Shown one piece after another: positions 26,810 through 35,646 of a DNA stretch of 50,644 nucleotides (positions within the stretch are counted from its first letter, which is position 1; every line of letters starts with the position of its first letter). Under the pieces are notes generated by a model. It was given only the letters and a program-made list of their open reading frames with translations, was not told where the DNA came from and made no database searches. The position numbers and the translations under genes are program-made. Origin of the DNA: Acidobacteriota bacterium (GTDB lineage Bacteria > Acidobacteriota > UBA6911); contig JAISUT010000021.1 of assembly GCA_031271905.1 (NCBI GenBank), forward strand, positions 1 to 50,644. The letters are read 5' to 3'.

Positions 26810-27754
26810 TCATCGGGAGATGGTGCAGGTTACGCCGAGCGTCTGATAGGCGTCCCGCGCCGCCTCGGCGGCCCGGTCGCCGTCCGGATCGACCCCTTCC
26901 ATGGGATAGGGCATGTCGAGCGCACGGTATTTGGCCTGCCCCACCCGGTGGTAGGGCATCAGCTCCAACCCGATGACCCCCGGTCCGAGCCGGTGCAGGA
27001 ACTCTGCGGTGGCGGTGATGTTCTCCAGCGAGTCGTTGACCCCGGGAACCAACGGCTGGCGGAACAGCACGTCGGCGCCATACTCCACCAGCAACGAGGC
27101 GTTCGCCAATATCCAGTCGTTGGGCCAGCCGGTGTGCTCCTCATGGGCGCGCGCGTCCAGGTGCTTCAGGTCGAACAGGAAATGGTCTGTGACGGGGAGG
27201 ACGTCGGCGAACGCCTCCTGGTTGACGAAGCCGCAGGTCTCGACGCAGGTGTCGACGCCGTCCTCCCGGCAACGGGTGAAAAGCTCTCGGACGAACTTCG
27301 CCCGCAACAACGGCTCGCCCCCCGAGACCGTGACGCCTCCGCCCGAGCTCTCGTAGAACAGCTTGTCGCGCCGCACCGCGTCCCAGACCTCCGCGACCGT
27401 CATGGATTCGCCGTAGCGGACCAGGGCGTCGTGTCCGCACCTGTCCGCGCAGGCGCCGCACGCCTGGCAAAGCGCGTAGTCGATGCGGTGGACGTCCGCG
27501 CCGGGGCGGATGGCGCCGTGCGGGCACACGCCGCCGCACCTGCCGCAATCCGCGCAGAGGGTGCGGAGGAAGCCGACCTGCGGCTCCTTGGACATGCATT
27601 CGGGGTTGGCGCACCAGCGGCAGGCGAGCGGGCAGCCTTTGAAGAAGACCACCGTTCGGATGCCCGGTCCGTCATGGAGCGAAAACCCTTGGATGTTGGT
27701 GACGACTGCGACCAGCCCCCCGCCGTCCCCGTTCATGGCGCCATGGTCGCTCAT
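26810..27754 (-). CDS. Glycyl-radical enzyme activating protein (radical SAM)
   Basis: The 314-residue protein has the radical-SAM cluster motif C-x3-C-x2-C ([13 protein letters not shown], about residues 35-47). Two ferredoxin-type clusters follow ([16 protein letters not shown] and [16 protein letters not shown]), as in activases of pyruvate formate-lyase-like, choline, glycerol or benzylsuccinate-type glycyl-radical enzymes. It cleaves S-adenosylmethionine to place the glycyl radical on its partner. [10 protein letters not shown] is the SAM-binding motif. Its ATG overlaps the stop codon of the upstream cupin gene by one base (TAATG), so the two are probably translationally coupled. No glycyl-radical enzyme lies in this window. 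Confidence 0.9.
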   Translation of the reverse strand: MSDHGAMNGDGGGLVAVVTNIQGFSLHDGPGIRTVVFFKGCPLACRWCANPECMSKEPQVGFLRTLCADCGRCGGVCPHGAIRPGADVHRIDYALCQACGACADRCGHDALVRYGESMTVAEVWDAVRRDKLFYESSGGGVTVSGGEPLLRAKFVRELFTRCREDGVDTCVETCGFVNQEAFADVLPVTDHFLFDLKHLDARAHEEHTGWPNDWILANASLLVEYGADVLFRQPLVPGVNDSLENITATAEFLHRLGPGVIGLELMPYHRVGQAKYRALDMPYPMEGVDPDGDRAAEAARDAYQTLGVTCTISR

Positions 27755-28209
27755 TAGGTCGGGGGCACGCTTTCGAAACGGGGTTGTCGCGACATGGCGA
27801 TCTGGAACACGGGGCGGTCGATCTTGCGGAAGCACAGCCCCCCATGCTCGACCCCGGCGGGCACATGGACGAAGCAGGTCTTGGTGATCGTCGTCTTCAC
27901 GCCGTCCACGACGAGGTCGATCTCGGCGTCCAGGTCGGTCGGGTCGTCCGTGTTGCTGCTGACGAAGCCGAGGATCTCGTCATGGTCGTCGTGGCGGTGG
28001 ACGGGATGCACCGTCGGCTCGGGCGCGGTCACCCACACGGCCTCGACGTAGAACGAGCCGGGGACGATCCGGTCGTCCAGGTAGATGAGCCGCTTGAGCG
28101 AGGCGGGCATCTCCGCAGGCTTCCCCTTGTTCCCCTCCGCTTCGAAGTCGTGGACGCCCGGCGGCAGTTCGGTGTTGGTGCTGAACGTGGCTTTCGGTTT
28201 GTCGGACAT
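27754..28209 (-). CDS. Cupin-domain protein coupled to the radical-SAM activase
   Basis: This 151-residue protein has cupin-like features: [17 protein letters not shown] supplies the histidine/glutamate metal ligands of the first motif, and [14 protein letters not shown] the histidine of the second. Charged residues separate them ([16 protein letters not shown]). The GGGAGG five bases before ATG 28209 fixes the start; longer readings are not supported. The stop TAA shares a base with the ATG of the glycyl-radical activase. Its reaction is unknown; it may act on the product or substrate of the missing glycyl-radical enzyme. Confidence 0.7.
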   Translation of the reverse strand: MSDKPKATFSTNTELPPGVHDFEAEGNKGKPAEMPASLKRLIYLDDRIVPGSFYVEAVWVTAPEPTVHPVHRHDDHDEILGFVSSNTDDPTDLDAEIDLVVDGVKTTITKTCFVHVPAGVEHGGLCFRKIDRPVFQIAMSRQPRFESVPPT

Positions 28210-28449
28210 GAATGCCTCCCTTGTCATGGTTTCACCCGCATCTATCAGTTCTTGTTCCGCTTCCGCGCCTCCGGCGCGAGCCCATTTGAAGTCATTTCGC
28301 GCCACTTGTCAAGCGTTGCCCGAAGTTTGGCGTCCTTGCGCGTCCTCCCGCCGCCGGGCGCGTCCGCCCCCCTGCGGTCGCCGCCCCCCTCCCGGCAATC
28401 CCCCGGTTTTCCCGGTTTTCCAACAAACGCTGGTAAGTGTGTGTGGAAA

Positions 28450-28458
28450 TGGTATACT
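28450..28458 (+). promoter_or_regulatory. Extended -10 promoter for rpmE
   Basis: TGGTATACT combines an extended -10 TGN with TATACT (five of six matches), 66 bp upstream of the rpmE ATG. A clear -35 box is not visible, as is common with extended -10 promoters. Confidence 0.45.
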
Positions 28459-28524
28459 TCCCCTTTTTCCCTCGCCCGACGGCCCGTTTGTGGGAGAGCG
28501 TCCGGCGAACGACCGAGGTTGAAA

Positions 28525-28758
28525 ATGAAAGAAGGAATCCATCCCAAGTACAACGCCGTGACGGTCACCTGCGCCTGCGGTAACAAGTTCGAAACGCGCT
28601 CCACCAAGTCGGACATCCGCTTGGAGCTCTGCTCGGAATGCCATCCGTTCTTCACCGGCAAGCAGAAGCTGGTCGATACCGCCGGACGCATCGAGCGGTT
28701 CCAGAAGCGCTACGGCTTGGACAAGAACGGCAAGAAAATCGAAAAGGCCGAAGCCTAG
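28525..28758 (+). CDS. rpmE: 50S ribosomal protein L31
   Basis: The 77-residue protein begins [19 protein letters not shown] and keeps the zinc-binding cysteines of the C+ L31 type (CAC, CSEC). It binds the large ribosomal subunit near the central protuberance. GAGG nine bases before the ATG supports the start. It heads the common bacterial order rpmE, DUF1385, prfA. The MITE-like copy C has inserted 11 bp after its stop. Confidence 0.95.
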   Translation: MKEGIHPKYNAVTVTCACGNKFETRSTKSDIRLELCSECHPFFTGKQKLVDTAGRIERFQKRYGLDKNGKKIEKAEA

Positions 28759-28769
28759 GCTTTCCCAAT

Positions 28770-28890
28770 GGGAACCTCTGAAAACCTCGCAGACAAGGCG
28801 TCGCCGCCGGTCGAAAAGCGGAGTTTACTGGGGTAAATGAGCATTTTCGACCAAGGCGCAACGCAGTATCCGGGGTTTTCAGAGGTTCCC
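28770..28890. repeat. MITE-like palindromic element, full form, copy C
   Basis: This 121-bp element has 17-bp perfect terminal inverted repeats (GGGAACCTCTGAAAACC at the left, its complement at the right). A central hairpin GGTCGAAAA / TTTTCGACC encloses TTTACTGGGGTAAA. The flanks are CAAT (28766-28769) and TAAT (28891-28894), a near-perfect 4-bp duplication. Its right end places AGAGG (28881-28885) seven bases before the ATG of the DUF1385 gene, whose first bases come from the flanking TAAT. Without the element, the AGG at rpmE's stop would have been the nearest binding site. Confidence 0.8.
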
Positions 28891-28892
28891 TA

Positions 28893-29936
28893 ATGGCAGA
28901 CGCGAAACCCGCAACGTCCCCCGAAGACATCCTGGTGGGCGGGCAAGCGGTCATCGAAGGGGTCATGATGCGCACGCCGCATGCCTACGCGGTGGCGGTG
29001 CGTCGCATGGACGGCTCCATCGAGGTCAAGCGGGAATTGGTCAAACGCCTTTCCGAGCGTTGGAAGGTCTTCTCCTGGTGGGTGGTGCGCGGTTTCGCCG
29101 TCCTGGTGCAATCGATGGCGCTCGGCATCAAGACGTTGAACTACTCCATCAACGTCTCGGTCGAGGACTTGGAAGCCAAGGAGGCCGCCGAGGCGGCGGC
29201 GAAAGAGGCGCAAGGGGAGGCGGGCGCGACGACAGGCGCATCCGCGAAGAAGCGGAAGAAGAAACAGGGCGGGGGTAAATCCAGCGGCAACGCCGCGCCC
29301 ATAGCCCTGTCCATGCTCTTGGGCGTGGTCGCCGCCGTGGCGCTCTTTATCCTGTTGCCGCTCGGCCTGACCCACTGGCTGAAGTCCTACTACCCCGCCA
29401 TCGAGAACTGGATCGTGTTCAACTTGGTGGACGGGGGCATCCGCGTCATCGTCTTTTTCGCCTACCTGCTGGCGATCAGCCGCCTGAAGGACATCCGGCG
29501 CGTGTTCGAATATCACGGGGCGGAGCACAAGGTGGTTCACACTTGGGAGGACGGAGTGGAGCTGACGGTGGAAAACGCCCGCCAACGTTCGACGTTGCAT
29601 CCCCGTTGCGGCACCAGCTTCCTGATGTTCGTGATGGTGGTCAGCATCCTGGTCTTCTCCATCTTCAAGTTCCACGCCTTCTGGGCGATCTTCCTGTCGC
29701 GCGTGGTGCTGATCCCGGTGGTCTCGGGGCTTTCCTACGAACTCATCCGTTTCTCCGCCTCCCGTTGCAAGAAGGGTTTTTTCCGGTTGCTCGTGCTCCC
29801 CGGCCTCGGCCTGCAACGCATCACGACCAAGGCGCCTTCGGACGACCAGTTGGAAGTCGCCATCCGCGCCCTGACCGAATCGCTGGAACTGGATGGCGTC
29901 AAGTTGCGCGAAGAAGCCCCCGCGCCCGCCGCTTAG
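28893..29936 (+). CDS. DUF1385 integral membrane protein
   Basis: The 347-residue protein carries the family hallmarks ILVGGQAVIEGVMMRTPHA, FEYHGAEHKVVHTWE and LHPRCGTSFLMFVMVV. Several membrane helices are visible (IALSMLLGVVAAVALFILLP, VIVFFAYLLAISRL, FMFVMVVSILVFSIF). A charged Ala/Glu/Lys linker at residues 90-128 is longer than usual. The family, often next to prfA, is of unknown function, although a metal-related membrane role has been suggested. Its start codon abuts MITE copy C, which supplies the likely ribosome binding site. Confidence 0.9.
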   Translation: MADAKPATSPEDILVGGQAVIEGVMMRTPHAYAVAVRRMDGSIEVKRELVKRLSERWKVFSWWVVRGFAVLVQSMALGIKTLNYSINVSVEDLEAKEAAEAAAKEAQGEAGATTGASAKKRKKKQGGGKSSGNAAPIALSMLLGVVAAVALFILLPLGLTHWLKSYYPAIENWIVFNLVDGGIRVIVFFAYLLAISRLKDIRRVFEYHGAEHKVVHTWEDGVELTVENARQRSTLHPRCGTSFLMFVMVVSILVFSIFKFHAFWAIFLSRVVLIPVVSGLSYELIRFSASRCKKGFFRLLVLPGLGLQRITTKAPSDDQLEVAIRALTESLELDGVKLREEAPAPAA

Positions 29937-30004
29937 CGGTCTTGCCCCGTCCCGCCGCCCGTCGGCTGTCCTTATGCGATGAATCGAAAACCTGGTGAAC
30001 CGAC

Positions 30005-31069
30005 ATGATTGACAAACTTACCGCCCTGGAAAAGAAATACGAGGAACTGAGCGCGCTTTTGGCCGACCCGGACGTGATCGCCGACCAGGCGGCATACCAG
30101 AGGCATGCGAAGAACTACCGCGACCTCGGCTCTGTCGTGGAGAAGTTCCGCGAGTACAAGGCCGTCCTGAAGGGGATCGAGGACTCGCGGGCGCTGGCAG
30201 AGTCGGAGACCGACGCGGAGATGCGCGCGCTGGCGACGGAGGAGCTGCAGGAGCTCGAAGCCAAGGAGAAGGAGTGCGAGAAGGAGCTGAAGTGGCTCCT
30301 GATGCCCAAGGATCCCAACGACGAGAAGAACGTGCTGCTGGAGATCCGCGCCGGCACGGGCGGCAACGAGGCGACGCTGTTCGCCGCCGAGCTGTTCCGC
30401 ATGTACTCGCGCTTCGCGGAGCGCATCGGCTGGCGCGTGGAGATCATGGAGTCGCACGAGTCCGAGGTGGGCGGCTTCAAGGAGGTCATCGCCATGATCG
30501 AGGGCGACCGGGTCTACAGCAAGCTCAAGTATGAGAGCGGCGTCCACCGCGTGCAGCGCGTGCCGGAGACCGAGGCCAACGGCAGGGTCCACACCTCGGC
30601 GGTGACGGTGGCGGTGCTGCCGGAGGCGGACGACGTGGAGATCGCCATCGACCCCAAGGACATCCGCATCGACACCTTCTGTTCCTCCGGGCCGGGCGGC
30701 CAGTCGGTCAACACGACTTACTCCGCGGTGCGCATCACGCACCTGCCCACGGGGCTGGTGGTCTCCTGCCAGGACGAGAAGTCGCAGATCAAGAACCGCG
30801 CCAAGGCGATGCGCGTCCTGCGCTCGCGCCTGTACGACATCGCCCTGCAGGAGCAGCAGCAGTCGATAGCCGCCGACCGCCGCAACCAGGTCGGCTCCGG
30901 CGACCGGAGCGAGAAGATCCGCACCTACAACTACCCCCAGAACCGGGTGACCGACCACCGCATCGGCCTGACGATCTACAACCTGTCCGAGTTCATGGAC
31001 GGGAGCATCGCCCAGGTCGTAGACGCCCTGTTCACGCACTACCAAGCCGAGCGCCTGAAAGAGGCGTAG
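30005..31069 (+). CDS. prfA: Peptide chain release factor 1
   Basis: The 354-residue protein has the GGQ peptidyl-hydrolysis motif ([16 protein letters not shown]) and the RF1-type stop-recognition tripeptide PxT ([10 protein letters not shown]), so it reads UAA and UAG. N-terminal helices ([17 protein letters not shown]) and the C-terminal [16 protein letters not shown] are conserved. The methyltransferase gene prmC, which often follows prfA, is not next to it here; a zinc-ribbon gene follows instead. Confidence 0.95.
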   Translation: MIDKLTALEKKYEELSALLADPDVIADQAAYQRHAKNYRDLGSVVEKFREYKAVLKGIEDSRALAESETDAEMRALATEELQELEAKEKECEKELKWLLMPKDPNDEKNVLLEIRAGTGGNEATLFAAELFRMYSRFAERIGWRVEIMESHESEVGGFKEVIAMIEGDRVYSKLKYESGVHRVQRVPETEANGRVHTSAVTVAVLPEADDVEIAIDPKDIRIDTFCSSGPGGQSVNTTYSAVRITHLPTGLVVSCQDEKSQIKNRAKAMRVLRSRLYDIALQEQQQSIAADRRNQVGSGDRSEKIRTYNYPQNRVTDHRIGLTIYNLSEFMDGSIAQVVDALFTHYQAERLKEA

Positions 31070-31185
31070 CCGCCGCGCCGCCGCCGGTTTCTGTTGTAAA
31101 GCCCGGTCTGTCCCGCGCCGATAAGTCCTTTGCGAAAATTGAAATTTCGAAGCATGCGTCTCGCGAGGCGCGGCGGACTGGAGGG

Positions 31186-32016
31186 ATGGTGCAAGACACG
31201 GAACAGATGGAAAAACCGGTTGCTGCCAAAGTCGCCGCGTTCAAGTGCCCGAATTGCGGCGCCGCCGCCGACCCCGACGCCACGTCCTGCCTTTATTGCA
31301 GGGCCCGGCTTTCGACGCGCGTCTGCCAGACCTGCTTCCACGCGGTCGCCGTCGGCATGAGGCACTGCCCGCATTGCGGCGCGCTGGTCTCCGACGGCTT
31401 GTCGGGCCCGGAAGCCGAGGTCAAGTGCCTCCGTTGCGGCAGCGCGTTGGAAACGCACGCCGTGGGCGAGTACGGCATCCCCGTCTGCCCGCGTTGCGGC
31501 GGCTGCTGGCTGGGGAAGCAGACCTTCCACGACATCTGCGTCCAGGCCGACATGCAAAAGCTGCTGCTGGAACATATCTTCCCCGAACCTCCGGCCGCGC
31601 CACCGGCGCAGCAAGTGTGCGTCTACGTCCCCTGCCCCGAATGCGGCAGGGTCATGAACCGCAAGACCTTCGCCCACGGCTCGGGCGTCATCATCGACTG
31701 GTGCTCCAAGCACGGCGTCTGGCTCGACCGGCAGGAGTTGCACCGCATCGTGGAGTTCATCCGCAAAGACGGCATGCGTCGGCATCACAAGCACAAGCAG
31801 GAGGAGATGGAGGAACGGGCGAAGCGTCTGCTTTTCATGAGGCGGACGGAGCCCGCCATCCTCAGAAACGCCCGATCCGAATCGCAGGAGAGGGTGCCCA
31901 CGTTCACGAGCGACCCGCTCCAGGCGGAGCTGACGTACACGGAGGAAAAAATCCGCAAACACTCGGCGACCGATCCGTTGAAGCAGATATTCAAACACAT
32001 CTTCGGCGAGCCTTGA
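31186..32016 (+). CDS. Multi-zinc-ribbon protein with TFIIB-type fingers
   Basis: The 276-residue protein contains several CxxC pairs: CPNCG/CLYC, CQTC/CPHCG, CLRCG/CPRCGGCW and CPECG/DWCSKHG. The last two blocks have the zf-TFIIB form (CPRCGGCWLGKQ, WCSKHGVWLDRQELHRIVEF) found in bacterial zinc-ribbon proteins of unknown role. The C-terminal third is charged and probably helical (HHKHKQEEMEERAKRLLFM). It follows prfA in the same direction. The start is ambiguous: ATG 31186 is directly against GGAGGG, and ATG 31207 is 20 bases away. Confidence 0.7.
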   Translation: MVQDTEQMEKPVAAKVAAFKCPNCGAAADPDATSCLYCRARLSTRVCQTCFHAVAVGMRHCPHCGALVSDGLSGPEAEVKCLRCGSALETHAVGEYGIPVCPRCGGCWLGKQTFHDICVQADMQKLLLEHIFPEPPAAPPAQQVCVYVPCPECGRVMNRKTFAHGSGVIIDWCSKHGVWLDRQELHRIVEFIRKDGMRRHHKHKQEEMEERAKRLLFMRRTEPAILRNARSESQERVPTFTSDPLQAELTYTEEKIRKHSATDPLKQIFKHIFGEP

Positions 32017-32191
32017 CCACCCCGCCTATTCTTCGATTTCAAGTCGCCTGCCCAGTAACTTCATCTAGGCGAAGTTGCCCGCAGGGCGTTTCTCGGCCCC
32101 GCCGAGCGGTCGGCTTCGCGGTTGTCCGGCGGGTGCGCGGCAAACGGCGGGTTGTCCAATATCTCGCACATATCGCACACCCGCAAAGCGA

Positions 32192-32221
32192 TTGACTCCG
32201 CACAGGTGCTTCGCATACGAT
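32192..32221 (+). promoter_or_regulatory. Putative sigma-70 promoter
   Basis: TTGACT (32192-32197) and TACGAT (32216-32221) are separated by 18 bases and lie 30 bp upstream of the sugar-isomerase-like gene. The -35 box matches five of six consensus bases, the -10 box four of six. It would drive the isomerase and possibly the E1 genes behind it. Confidence 0.4.
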
Positions 32222-32250
32222 ACACGTTCATTTCCGCAAGGGGGGTCGTC

Positions 32251-33096
32251 ATGAAAAACGTTGATTTGATCGCTTCCTATTGGACCATCGCAGGTCCGGT
32301 GCATCCGCATTCCGCGCAGGAGTTCAGTCCGTGGCCTTTCGAGGAGCGCGTCAAGGCCGCGTCCAAGGCGGGCTTCACCGGCATCGGGTTGAAGGAGGTC
32401 GATGTCGCGCACACGCTCGAACGCTTGAGCTTGAAAGACATGAAGCACATCCTGGACGACAACGGCATTCGCCACGTCGAGCTGGAGTTCATCTCCGACT
32501 GGTTCCTGGACGGCGAGAAGAAAAAGCAGTCCGACAAAATAAAGCATCTGTTGCTGGAGGTCGCCGAGGCCTTGGGCGCGCGCCACATCAAGGCGGGCGA
32601 TTTCGACACCACCCTGACGCCGATGCCCAAGCTCATCGAGTCGTTCGCCGCGCTGTGCAAGGACGCCGAGAACTACGGCACGAAGATACTGTTCGAACTC
32701 ATCGTCGATGCGATGATCAAGACCCTGCCGGAGACGTTGGAGATGCTCTCTGGCGCGGACGCGAAAAACGGCGGCGTCATGCTCGACCTCTGGCACATCG
32801 TCAAGCTGCGCATCCCCTACGAGGAGGTGGCGAAGATACCCCGGCGGTTCATGCTCGGCGTGGAGCTCAACGACGGGACGCTGGAATGCCCTTGGGATCT
32901 GCACGAGGACACGGTCAACCACCGCCGCCTGTGCGGCGAGGGGGAGTTCGACATCAAGGGCTTCGTGAAGCAGATCCTCGCCGCCGGTTACGACGGCCCT
33001 TGGGGCATCGAGGTGTTGAGCGAGGAATTGCGGAAAAAGACGCTGGAGGAGGCCGCGACCCAAGCCTACGCCACCACCATCGCGCAGTTTGAATAG
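32251..33096 (+). CDS. Sugar phosphate isomerase/epimerase-like TIM barrel protein
   Basis: The 281-residue protein belongs to the AP-endonuclease-2/xylose-isomerase-like superfamily. Acidic and histidine metal-ligand positions are recognisable in FELIVDAMIKTLPE, GGVMLDLWHIVKL, MLGVELNDGT and WGIEVLSEELRKKT. Members isomerise, epimerise or dehydrate sugars and cyclitols such as inosose. The specific substrate cannot be read. AAGGGGGG before ATG 32251 supports the start. It is followed 45 bp later by the TPP-dependent dehydrogenase alpha gene, suggesting a shared catabolic role. Confidence 0.75.
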   Translation: MKNVDLIASYWTIAGPVHPHSAQEFSPWPFEERVKAASKAGFTGIGLKEVDVAHTLERLSLKDMKHILDDNGIRHVELEFISDWFLDGEKKKQSDKIKHLLLEVAEALGARHIKAGDFDTTLTPMPKLIESFAALCKDAENYGTKILFELIVDAMIKTLPETLEMLSGADAKNGGVMLDLWHIVKLRIPYEEVAKIPRRFMLGVELNDGTLECPWDLHEDTVNHRRLCGEGEFDIKGFVKQILAAGYDGPWGIEVLSEELRKKTLEEAATQAYATTIAQFE

Positions 33097-33141
33097 AAAC
33101 TTCGAATAGAAACCAAGGATGGGGAGGCAAAGGACGGGAAA

Positions 33142-34107
33142 GTGGAATTGGACAAGAAGACTCAGGCGGGGCTGTATGAGACGATGCTGACCATCCGGCG
33201 CTTCGAGGAGCATGTGGCGCGGGAGGTCTTCGACGGTCACATCGTCGGTTTCGCCCATTCCTACATCGGCCAGGAGGCCGTCGCCGCCGGCGTCTGCCGC
33301 CACCTGACGGTGAAGGACAAGATCGTCAGCAACCATCGCGGCCACGGCCATTGCATCGCCAAGGGCGCCGACGTCAACCGGATGATGGCTGAGATCTACG
33401 GCAAGAAGGACGGTTGTTGCAAAGGCAAGGGCGGCTCGATGCACATCGCCGACTTCGGCGTCGGCATGCTGGGCGCGGACGGCATCGTCGGCGCGGGTTT
33501 GCCGATCTCGACCGGCGCGGCGCTCGCGGCGAAGCTCGAAGGCAAGAAGAACGTCGCGGTGGTCTTCTTCGGCGACGGCGCGTGCAACGAGGGGGAGTTT
33601 CACGAGAGCCTGAACCTCGCGGGCATCTGGAAGCTGCCGTTGCTCTTTGTGTGCGAGAACAACGGCTACGGCGTCAACACCCCCGCGAGCTACGCCATGG
33701 CGGCGGGCGACATCACGCGCATCCCCGAGGCGTACCACATCGCCAACGCGACCGTGGAGGGCAACGACGTGGAGGCCGTCTACGAGGCGGCGGGCGCGGC
33801 CATCGAACGGCTTCGCAGGGGAGAAGGCCCCTGCTTCCTCGAATGCAAGACTTACCGCTGGCATACGCATTTCCTCTCGAAGGACATCGAAGACCTGCGC
33901 CCCAAGGGGGAGATCGCGGCGTGGAAGGAGCGTTGCCCCGTCGCCACCTATGCGGACAAGCTGCTACGGCGCGGGACGCTGGCGCCGGCGAGGTTGCAAT
34001 CGCTCCAAGCGAAGGTGCAGAAGAAAATCGACGACGCCTTCGCCTTCGCCGCCGCCAGCCCCTATCCCAAGCCCGAGGACGCGCTGGCGGACGTTTATTC
34101 GGCGTGA
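33142..34107 (+). CDS. TPP-dependent 2-oxoacid/acetoin dehydrogenase E1 alpha
   Basis: The 321-residue protein has the thiamine-diphosphate motif GDG...NN (FFGDGACNEGEFHESL to VCENNGYGV) and the E1-alpha signatures SNHRGHGHCIAKGAD, GKGGSMHIAD and YRWHTHFLSKD. Together with the next gene it forms the E1 decarboxylase of a pyruvate or acetoin dehydrogenase-type complex. The start is GTG (33142), with AAAGGACGGG upstream. No E2 or E3 gene is in the window. Pyruvate and acetoin enzymes cannot be separated by eye here. Confidence 0.85.
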   Translation: MELDKKTQAGLYETMLTIRRFEEHVAREVFDGHIVGFAHSYIGQEAVAAGVCRHLTVKDKIVSNHRGHGHCIAKGADVNRMMAEIYGKKDGCCKGKGGSMHIADFGVGMLGADGIVGAGLPISTGAALAAKLEGKKNVAVVFFGDGACNEGEFHESLNLAGIWKLPLLFVCENNGYGVNTPASYAMAAGDITRIPEAYHIANATVEGNDVEAVYEAAGAAIERLRRGEGPCFLECKTYRWHTHFLSKDIEDLRPKGEIAAWKERCPVATYADKLLRRGTLAPARLQSLQAKVQKKIDDAFAFAAASPYPKPEDALADVYSA

Positions 34108-34258
34108 GGATGTGACGTAAAGGCGGGATGCCGCGCCATTTCCCACAGGCGTCCATTAGAGGATGAAAACCGTAGGGGCGTCCCGGAAAGACCGCAGGCG
34201 GGGCGCTGGCGGCGCGGCAACCGGGGGTTCCACAACCCCAACCATTAGGAATGAGGAT

Positions 34259-35212
34259 ATGAGAGAGATCACATACGACCAGGCGGCGGGCGAGGCCATC
34301 CGCGAGACATTCCGCTCCAACCCCCGCACCGTCTATGTGGGGACCGACCCGGTGCTGGACATGCAGAAGGAGTTCGGCGAGGACAGGGTGCGGGTGACCC
34401 CCATCGCGGAGAACAGCTTCGTCGGCGCCGCCATCGGCTTGGCAGGCTCCGGCTATCGCACCGTGGTCAACCTCCGCATGGCGACCTTCGGCTTCGTGGC
34501 GATGGACCAGATGATCAACCACGCCGCCAAGATCACCTACATGTTCGGCGGGCAGGCGCGATTCCCCGTCCTCATCCGCATGACGGTGGGGGCGGGCTTC
34601 TTCGGCGCGGCGGAGCACTCCATCAGCCCCTACGCCATGTTCATGAACGCGCCCGGCCTGAAGCTGCTCCTGCCGAGCACGCCCTATGACGTGAAGGGGT
34701 TGCTCAAGACCGCGCTCGCGGAGAACAACCCGGTCATCTCTTTCGAGCCGTTCCTGCTGGGCAAGGCCAAGGGCGAGGTGCCGGAGGAAGATTACTCCGT
34801 CCCCTTCGGCCATGCCGCCGTCCGGCGCAAGGGCTCCGACCTGACCGTCGTCGCCTTGGGGCGCATGGTGCCGGAGGCGCTAGCGGCGGCGGACGACCTC
34901 GCCAAGGGCGGCGTTTCGGCAGAGGTCATCGACCCCCGGACGCTGGTGCCGCTGGATACGGCGGCGATCCTGCGCTCGGTGCGCAAGACCGGCCGTCTCG
35001 TGGTGGTGGACGAGGCGTGCCAGACCTGCGGCGCGGCGGCGGAGATATTGGCGCGCGTCGCCTCGGACAAGGCGACCTTCGGGAAGCTCAAGAGCGCCCC
35101 GGCGCGGGTCTGCGGCCTGGACGTGCCTATTCCGTTCAGCCCGCCGATGGAGAAGTTCGCCGTCCCGGACAAGTCCAAGATATTGAAAGCCGCCAAAGGC
35201 GTGTTGAGGTAG
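34259..35212 (+). CDS. TPP-dependent 2-oxoacid/acetoin dehydrogenase E1 beta
   Basis: The 317-residue protein shows the E1-beta pattern: ITYDQAAGEAIRETFRSNP, PIAENSFVGAAIGLAGSGYR (with the catalytic glutamate region), MDQMINHAAKITYMFGGQA, IDPRTLVPLDTAAILRSV and the C-terminal PIPFSPPMEKF. It pairs with E1 alpha to decarboxylate the 2-oxoacid. The ATG at 34259 lies after AGGAATGAGG; readings starting further upstream are low-quality. The 151 bp between the two E1 genes is unusually long for such pairs. hypC follows 23 bp downstream. Confidence 0.85.
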   Translation: MREITYDQAAGEAIRETFRSNPRTVYVGTDPVLDMQKEFGEDRVRVTPIAENSFVGAAIGLAGSGYRTVVNLRMATFGFVAMDQMINHAAKITYMFGGQARFPVLIRMTVGAGFFGAAEHSISPYAMFMNAPGLKLLLPSTPYDVKGLLKTALAENNPVISFEPFLLGKAKGEVPEEDYSVPFGHAAVRRKGSDLTVVALGRMVPEALAAADDLAKGGVSAEVIDPRTLVPLDTAAILRSVRKTGRLVVVDEACQTCGAAAEILARVASDKATFGKLKSAPARVCGLDVPIPFSPPMEKFAVPDKSKILKAAKGVLR

Positions 35213-35235
35213 GTCGTTTCCAAACGGGGTGCGGT

Positions 35236-35484
35236 ATGTGTCTGGCGGTTCCTGGCAAGATCGAATCCATCGACGGCGACGACCCGATCTTCCGCAGCGG
35301 GAAAGTCAATTTCGGGGGCGTCCTCAAAAACGTCAACCTCGCCTGCGTCCCCGACGCGCGCGAGGGGGATTACGTCCTCGTCCACGCGGGCATCGCCATC
35401 AGCGTCGTGGACGAGGAGGAGGCCCGCAAGACGCTCGACTGCCTGCAAGCCCTCGACCAGGCGGTGCCGCCGGACGCGCCGTAG
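35236..35484 (+). CDS. hypC: Hydrogenase maturation chaperone HypC
   Basis: The 82-residue protein begins MCLAVPGKIESID, with the essential Cys2, and contains VLVHAGIAISVVDEEEA, typical of HypC/HybG. It carries the Fe(CN)2CO unit between HypD and the hydrogenase large subunit during [NiFe]-hydrogenase assembly. It is next to hypD and hypE, but a 123-bp MITE-like element separates it from hypD. No hydrogenase structural gene is in the window. Confidence 0.92.
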   Translation: MCLAVPGKIESIDGDDPIFRSGKVNFGGVLKNVNLACVPDAREGDYVLVHAGIAISVVDEEEARKTLDCLQALDQAVPPDAP

Positions 35485-35521
35485 CATCCGCCGGGGAAAG
35501 AAGCCATGGAGCAGGTCTTAT

Positions 35522-35644
35522 GGGAACCTCTAAAAACCTCGCAGACAAGGCGTCGCCGCAGGTCGAAAAGCGGAGTTTGCTGAGGCGAACGAGCATTTTC
35601 GACCAAGGCGCAACGCAGCGTCCGGGGGTTTTTTAGAGGTTTCC
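35522..35644. repeat. MITE-like palindromic element, full form, copy D
   Basis: This 123-bp element starts GGGAACCTCTAAAAACC and ends with its near complement. It has the same central GGTCGAAAA / TTTTCGACC hairpin as copy C. It is flanked by perfect TTAT duplications (35518-35521 and 35645-35648), the right one giving the first bases of the hypD start codon. AGAGG at 35635-35639 lies seven bases before that ATG. The ancestral site GGAGCAGGTCTTATG, rebuilt by removing the element, already had a ribosome binding site. Confidence 0.8.
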
Positions 35645-35646
35645 TT

